Shown here piece by piece: positions 58,733-64,000 of a stretch of 64,000 nucleotides of DNA. The DNA is taken from assembly GCA_947623455.1 (NCBI GenBank), contig OX392541.1:6214701-6278700 (forward strand), in the 5' to 3' direction. Both the position numbers and the translations under genes were made by a program. The stretch comes from Mimachlamys varia. Its lineage: Eukaryota > Mollusca > Bivalvia > Pectinida > Pectinidae. The notes beneath the pieces were generated by a model. That model was given only the letters and a program-made list of their open reading frames with translations. It did not search any database and was not told the DNA's origin. The stretch's first letter is position 1; the number at the start of each line of letters is the position of its first letter.

Positions 58733-59724
58733 ACACTATATATTTTTATTATATTCATGAAAATACTATTTTTATTCCAGGATATATATTTGTGAATGCT
58801 AAATAACATAGTTTCTATTATCTAAAATATGTACCTGCATGATATAAAATATCAATGGAATTTTCAATATAGTGAATTTGGTGAATATTAATTATTTGCA
58901 AAATTATACATAATGTTTAAATATATATGTTCATGTTAATTACTGCTTTTGAATACTTTTTTATGAAAAAAATATTAATAAAATTGTATGAAATGGAAGT
59001 TTTTGTTGTGTTTTTTATGTATGCATTCATGTTTTTATATCATATATATTAAGTAACAAAAATAATGTTTTTTGTAAATAAATGAATAAAAAAAATATAT
59101 TAATATCAAAAATACATCATCTTAATATAACATAGAAAATGGTATCAAATAGAAAGCTTTTGTTGTGCTTTTTAGGTATATATATTTTTTTGGTATTAAA
59201 TAAAATGTTTGAGTGTATAAATGAACAAAATAAATATCAATATAAAAAATATATAGTCTTTAATACGCCATAGGATTGCCAATAGTATATAAAGAGAGAG
59301 TGAGTTTACATCTGTATGGCGTATAATTAGAGTTACGCCCCTTGATTCGGACTTTCACGTCACGGTAATTTTACCGATTTTCTTACTAAGTACACATTTT
59401 TTTAACACTAAAACTTATCCATAACTTTCAAATGACATATATAACTGTAATAAATTAGTTATTTGTTGCTTAAAACAGTGATATTTAACGCTTGCTTGAC
59501 TAGATTCCTATGGCGTATTTTAGTGTCTGAGAGCCTCCGATATAAGATCGTTTTTTGGTACAAAGTACACATTTTTTTTCAATGAAACTTCACCAGATGG
59601 TGTAATATGCACCAATCAAGGAATAAAATGATGTATTTTGAAGTTATATTACGTACATTTATCTATGGCGCCGAAAATATCCTATGGCGTACCTATGGCG
59701 TATTTTAGGGAGACCCAAGCTGAC

Positions 59725-61822
59725 TCTTGATTGAACAAGACGGTTATCTATTACGTATACTCAAGATCCGGTTAACTTCCAACTAACATTGGAATAAGTA
59801 CCTAGACGGTATCTTGGTAAATGCGTCGCGCTAATTTATTATATTCTAATCGATAAATATAGAAATATTGATTATAAATCGATAACGCGTATCGCGGAGC
59901 GTTTTAATTTATCGGTAAATTGAATGTATGTTGGTATGCGAGATAAATGTTATATTTTATTTTTTTATTAATTGTAGGTTCTTTAGAACCCTGACCACAA
60001 TATTCTGGTAATAAATTGTGTGACAAAAAGATCTACTGAGTCTTTGTGAAAGAGATTTACATGGATGATTTGAGTAATCAGTCCCTCTAATACTTGGAGA
60101 AAAATGGTCTCAAAGTATTAGCTAAGCTAGCTATCACTGTAGCTAATGATTAAATAATAGAGATTTACAGGGATGATTTGAGTTATCAGTCCCTCTAATA
60201 CTTAGAGAACACTAGTCTCAAAGTATTAGCTAAGCTAGCTATCACTTCTAAATACCCCTATACTTTATAAAAACAGTTCTAAAACTTATTGAAAATAATA
60301 TCAAATTATTTTCCACACAATAAATTTCTTTAATTATATGCCTAAATGCCTTGAGGACCTATAAGAGCTACGGCGTAATAATACCTGCCGATACCAGCGG
60401 TTCAAGCTGACGAAATGAGGTGGCTCGCGGCCTTTTATAGACTGCGCGCCTCCAAACTTTCCTCCAAATGCCTCCAATTTCCATATAAGGAAATACTGAC
60501 TTTGGTTTGGAGACTCAGCTACTTCATTTAGAGAGTATCTGTAACCGCGTCACTCATTCGTGCGCGGCACTTCATATGATTTTGCAATATAGTGCACAAT
60601 GCAAAATGTAATATTGTATCCTTCTTATAGGATTTCACACACTTATGCGATTAAATACAATACATCGTTGATATAAATATTCGTAAAATGATCTCCTTAA
60701 TCATAGATTAACATTGTAACTAAAGTCGCCCACAGGGACCTGAGAATTTGTTACAGCTAGTTTTGGACCTAAAATAGGGTGTTTAGAGTAATTTTACAGA
60801 TTTGTGGGGTTAAGATCAATTTTCGATAAAAATGCCCCTCAATGGTCATAAAAGCTAAAGGGTTTCCTGACTTTGTTTATGGATCATTTTTAATGAAATT
60901 TTGTGCACTTATAGAGAATTGCTATTTCTCACATACATACCTTTTTAGCAAAGCTGTCGTTTACCAAAGCATCATTTTTGTAGTTTCTGATTATTTATTT
61001 TGAATAACTGTAGTCGTATAAGTTGGAAATTTGTGGTCATTTAGGTTTGGATTTTTTTATATATCAGAAAACTGGTTTGACCGCTGGGCGAGATTGTCGC
61101 GTTACTCGAAAGCATACTCGTCCATATATTTTTCGGATCTTCTTACTAGTAACTGTATTGTACTAAATTTGTTTAGAGCATTTGCTTCTTAACATCCGCT
61201 GTTATTTGTCGTTATTCTTGTTTTTCATTCTGTATATATGGAAAAACAGACTTTGACTATTGGGCGAGTTGTCTAATTTCATCCTGTCTCTCGAGCAAAT
61301 CCGTCCCGATATTTTTCCAATTTTAATTAGTTAATTTAATCAGAGGCGTATAAAACCAGATATTGGCAACTCTCTCTTTCTCTTACCGGGGCGGAATCCA
61401 TCCATTTCATTGCAACGGTCTATGATATCGTTAGATGAGTTCCGAAATGCAAAACTTACGGCTGCAATATAGGCGGCATTGCAAATCATGTTATCAAAAT
61501 AAAAAAAAAATATATTATATGCTTTGATTTTTCCTAGAAGATCTATTTCAACGTATTTTAATTGCTATTATTGTTATTATTTGCTGTTTTTCACTTCAAC
61601 TTCATAAAATAATGACTATGCAGTTAAAATATGAAAACAGACCGTGGTTTACTGTATAAAGAAAATAGGCAAGAATTTTCTTTAAACTCCCTTTTTTCTA
61701 GACGGTCAATTTTAAATCTGTTGGTGATTTGTATTTTATAATATGTTATATATCAGTCTTCTTTGGTTCAGCTTCGGGAAATAACCGCAAAATTGCTTAA
61801 TTCTTCTGAGATTGTACCAGTA
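59725..61822. other. Intergenic, no gene seen
   Basis: AT-rich; no coding frame. The one clear structure is a tandem duplication at 60051-60246. Confidence 0.5.
60051..60246. repeat. 108-bp tandem duplication
   Basis: AGAGATTTACA, CAGTCCCTCTAATACTT and GTATTAGCTAAGCTAGCTAT recur in the same order 108 bp apart with a few differences. Confidence 0.85.
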
Positions 61823-62476
61823 TGTCACAGGGTGTAGAACAGGTACTTATATATAACTAACGTAATGTGTACATGTATATGTTTAGCACACCTGTCCTGT
61901 TGGGGAAATTCCCGTGTCTATTATTAGCGTCCTGTCTATCAGTAGTCGTTTCTGTCTAGTCATGTCACGTGTATGTCCATATTTGGTTGCGTTTGTAATT
62001 GCCTGTCCTGTGGTGTTACCGTGATGTCCTTATACGGTAATCTTTATATTAGTGTACGTGTCCAGGTATGCCAGGTAAGAAAGTCGTGCGTAAATGTGTG
62101 TGTGAGGATAATAAAACCCTTGTGAGGACCGCGCATTGCGCAGAAGGCCATTTTATATAGGATCAACATACATGTACTAAACCTCCTCCGGAGTTTAGAC
62201 ATACCCGGTTACCGACATATAATACTGGACACAACTTGACAGTTGCTGAAGGTAATTATTATATACCGTAGTCATATTTTGGGAGTAATGTATATCTATT
62301 TTATATTAATTGGTTATTATGTAACCAATGTAATAGTATATATCTAAGGCCATTTATATTATATATTTCAGGGGTTTTTTTTATCATTTCGTCGGTATTT
62401 GTACTAGCCGTTACAAGGGGTCAATAAAGAACTAATCCACACAAATGCTGCTTCACTGGTTTTATTTGCTGTGACA
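61823..62476 (+). repeat. 5' LTR, 654 bp
   Basis: Starts TGTCACAG and ends CTGTGACA, an 8-bp perfect inverted pair. Contains a TATA-like TTTTATATAGG near 62150 and polyadenylation-like AATAAA at 62423-62428. Followed after two bases by the primer-binding site. Confidence 0.82.
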
Positions 62477-62478
62477 TT

Positions 62479-62496
62479 TGGCGCCCACGTAGGGAC
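62479..62496 (+). promoter_or_regulatory. Primer-binding site (tRNA-Lys-like)
   Basis: TGGCGCCCACGTAGGGAC; the first eight bases TGGCGCCC are those complementary to the 3' end of tRNA-Lys. Two bases after the LTR. Confidence 0.75.
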
Positions 62497-63434
62497 CCCG
62501 ATGGTGCAAGACAACGAAAACCCCAGCGGGAGGAGGTACCAAGATTCCCCGACGACGGACCGAGATTGAGCGACGTCTTGGAGATTCTGGAAAATCCGCA
62601 ACGGTGAAATGCGCGCAACAATTTATGTATCCTATTCATCGTCCGCGAAGTGTTATTTGTGTTAGCCATGGCTATATAGAAAATGAAAATATCATTTAAT
62701 TCCATGTGGAAACAACGAGGATATCCACTACAACGCTTTTACGCTAGCTACGTATACGTATAACTCTGCTATCTACAGTACTGTGAAGCGAACGCGCCTG
62801 GAATGACACAAGCGTCTATAAGACCTGGACCCAACCGGAAACATGAAGGAAGAAATTGATGGACACACATTTGACATTTGTTTTTTTGGTGATGAATTGC
62901 TCAATAATGTAAAATATGTATTTTGATTATGGTAGGATGTATCTATTGGGGTTGTAGTCGATAGGTAGGGTGGTAATACTTGCAGGAATTGACGGTTTAC
63001 TGCTATAACTGACTCGACAGGTGTTGACGCTACTGTAGTTTACCGCGGACTCTGTAAGGCCGGTACGGGAAAAGCGGGGATACGTCTAGTGAATCGCGTT
63101 ATTTGAATGAAAGGAATGTGAGAGCGACAGCGAGTTATTTATCTGTTTATATATTCCATGTTATACGTTCTATGTTATATATTCCATGTTTATTTGTTAT
63201 ATATGTTTTTCGTTTTATATTTATATACCATTGTTCCATGTTGATAGTTTATTTAGTTAACATTAAGGCTCAAAATGATTTTCTATACAAGTTTTGATTG
63301 TTCTTTGCAGTGTAGAAATGTTATGTAGGTATTAATTGCAGTTGTTAGCGGTGTTGCTGTTGAGTGCAGTAGATTTAAAACCTGAATTGCATTGTAGCCT
63401 AGTTTGTAGTTAACCTGCATACCAGACCAGCAGC
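62497..63434 (+). other. Leader of the Gypsy-type element
   Basis: About 940 bp between primer-binding site and gag with no reading frame in the sense direction. Holds repeated TATGTTATA/TTCCATGTT words near 63155-63240. Confidence 0.5.
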
Positions 63435-64000
63435 ATGGATTCACCTGGACTGGAGGAACAAGCACAAGCTGAGGGTGGAGCAGAGGAGGAGGAACAAAGC
63501 GAGGTAAATAGAATGATTTCTGCTCTAAATAAACAACGTTATCGAGTTATTACCGATGCAGAGTACATGGCACTAGTAAGTCATAAGGGACCTATAGCTA
63601 TTGAACCAGTTCTAGCTAGTACTCCTGCTGTAGGAGCGAGACCTAAAATTCCCTATGGAAGGGGAAGGGGGTCAATTGCCATGTATTTAGACCAGACTAG
63701 GGAAGAAAAGAATCCATTTCCAGGTAAGTGGAAAGTAAAAGATGAGATAGTTTCTAATTTGGAGAACACAGATCACCTGAAAGATTGGACAAGGGGAGAT
63801 AACCAGACTGGCCACGATTTGGACACTAGTACCCGTGGTATGGTAAGGATACCGAAAATCTCCAATTTCAGTGGACAAAATTTGAAGGGTGATGCTAACT
63901 ACAATGTGTGGCGTTATGAGATAAGGTGTTTGATGAGAGATGCTAGATACCCAGAGGCTGATATTCTACAGGCGGTAAGGCAATCTCTTAAGGGTACAGC
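63435..64000 (+). CDS. Gag protein of the Gypsy-type element, N-terminal part
   Basis: Open from an ATG at 63435 to the window edge, 188 codons without a stop. Begins MDSPGLEEQAQAEGGAEEEE (acidic), then a basic, Gly/Arg-containing stretch (PKIPYGRGRGS), and near the end PKISNFSGQN, NYNVWRYEIRCLMRDAR and ILQAVRQSLKGTA, which resembles the start of a Gypsy gag capsid domain (retrotransposon gag, helices with W and QSLKG). The position after LTR and primer-binding site supports this. Protease, RT and integrase should follow outside the window. Confidence 0.8.
   Translation, partial: MDSPGLEEQAQAEGGAEEEEQSEVNRMISALNKQRYRVITDAEYMALVSHKGPIAIEPVLASTPAVGARPKIPYGRGRGSIAMYLDQTREEKNPFPGKWKVKDEIVSNLENTDHLKDWTRGDNQTGHDLDTSTRGMVRIPKISNFSGQNLKGDANYNVWRYEIRCLMRDARYPEADILQAVRQSLKGT

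Larger units (their letters stand above)
52139..59716. mobile_element. Long-TIR DNA element with 8-bp TSD (outer)
   Basis: Inverted arms of about 650 bp (52139-52800 and 59070-59716), beginning CGGTCACACTAATATACGCC and GGGTCTCCCTAAAATACGCC. The exact 8-bp AAGCTGAC lies on both sides (52131-52138, 59717-59724). The word ATACGCCAT recurs six or more times in the arms. The only coding content belongs to the nested element 54568-58732, so the outer element is non-autonomous. Left and right arms have diverged, so it is older than the Ngaro copy. An 8-bp duplication points to hAT, P or a similar group, but no transposase is left to decide. Confidence 0.7.
61823..64000 (+). mobile_element. Gypsy-type LTR retrotransposon, 5' part
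   Basis: 5' LTR, primer-binding site and gag start in the expected order, running out of the window. The left flank just before the LTR is CAGTA, one possible target duplication to check at the far end. Confidence 0.82.

Noticed and set aside
62404..62705. Minus-strand frames over the LTR and leader
   Set aside because: Antisense to the LTR, primer-binding site and leader, without recognisable content.

Overview
The window is eukaryotic: genes have a spliced structure, the intergenic DNA is AT-rich, and almost everything else is tandem repeat or transposon. The mix (Ngaro-type tyrosine-recombinase retrotransposon with an SGNH hydrolase, DDE_4 transposase with a SWIM finger, Gypsy elements, an old LINE, many short foldback elements, long minisatellites) fits a marine invertebrate, most likely a lophotrochozoan such as a bivalve mollusc. 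That assignment is inference; nothing in the window names the species.

Layout. 1-10464 is a satellite of about 350 copies of a 30-bp unit, with a 2370-bp higher-order period. 10527-12165 is a second array with a 34-bp unit. The only recognisable host gene is the first large coding exon of an UNC-93-like membrane protein (14001-12624, minus strand), whose first intron runs into the arrays. 16590-27270 is a 30-bp minisatellite rich in GCTAGC and TCTAGA. It is split by a 2980-bp TA-flanked DNA element (19573-22552) and a 1439-bp solo LTR (24616-26054).

27392-34860 is one decayed LINE, cut by three insertions whose flanking duplications allow the empty site to be read. 34861-42589 holds a TTAA-flanked element with others nested in it, a LINE endonuclease remnant, a 69-bp tandem repeat and the last part of a Gypsy pol. 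42590-51775 is a nearly complete Ngaro-type retrotransposon (SGNH hydrolase, gag-like, RT-RNase H, tyrosine recombinase) with split direct repeats A1...B1-A2...B2. 52139-59716 is a long-TIR element with an 8-bp duplication. Inside it sits a second long-TIR element (54568-58732) with a DDE_4/SWIM transposase that appears to carry two frameshifts. 61823-64000 is the 5' LTR, primer-binding site and open gag start of a Gypsy-type LTR retrotransposon that leaves the window.

The most unusual signal is a set of extremely short palindromic insertions, 16-36 bp long. Most are flanked by 7-bp (once or twice 8-bp) target-site duplications. They share two end sequences, CACGGACTTAGAT and CAGGGACGTATAT. 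One end type is also the terminus of a 2.2-kb element in the same window with the same 7-bp duplication. They look like transposons reduced to little more than their two tips, and they have landed inside at least four other transposons here.
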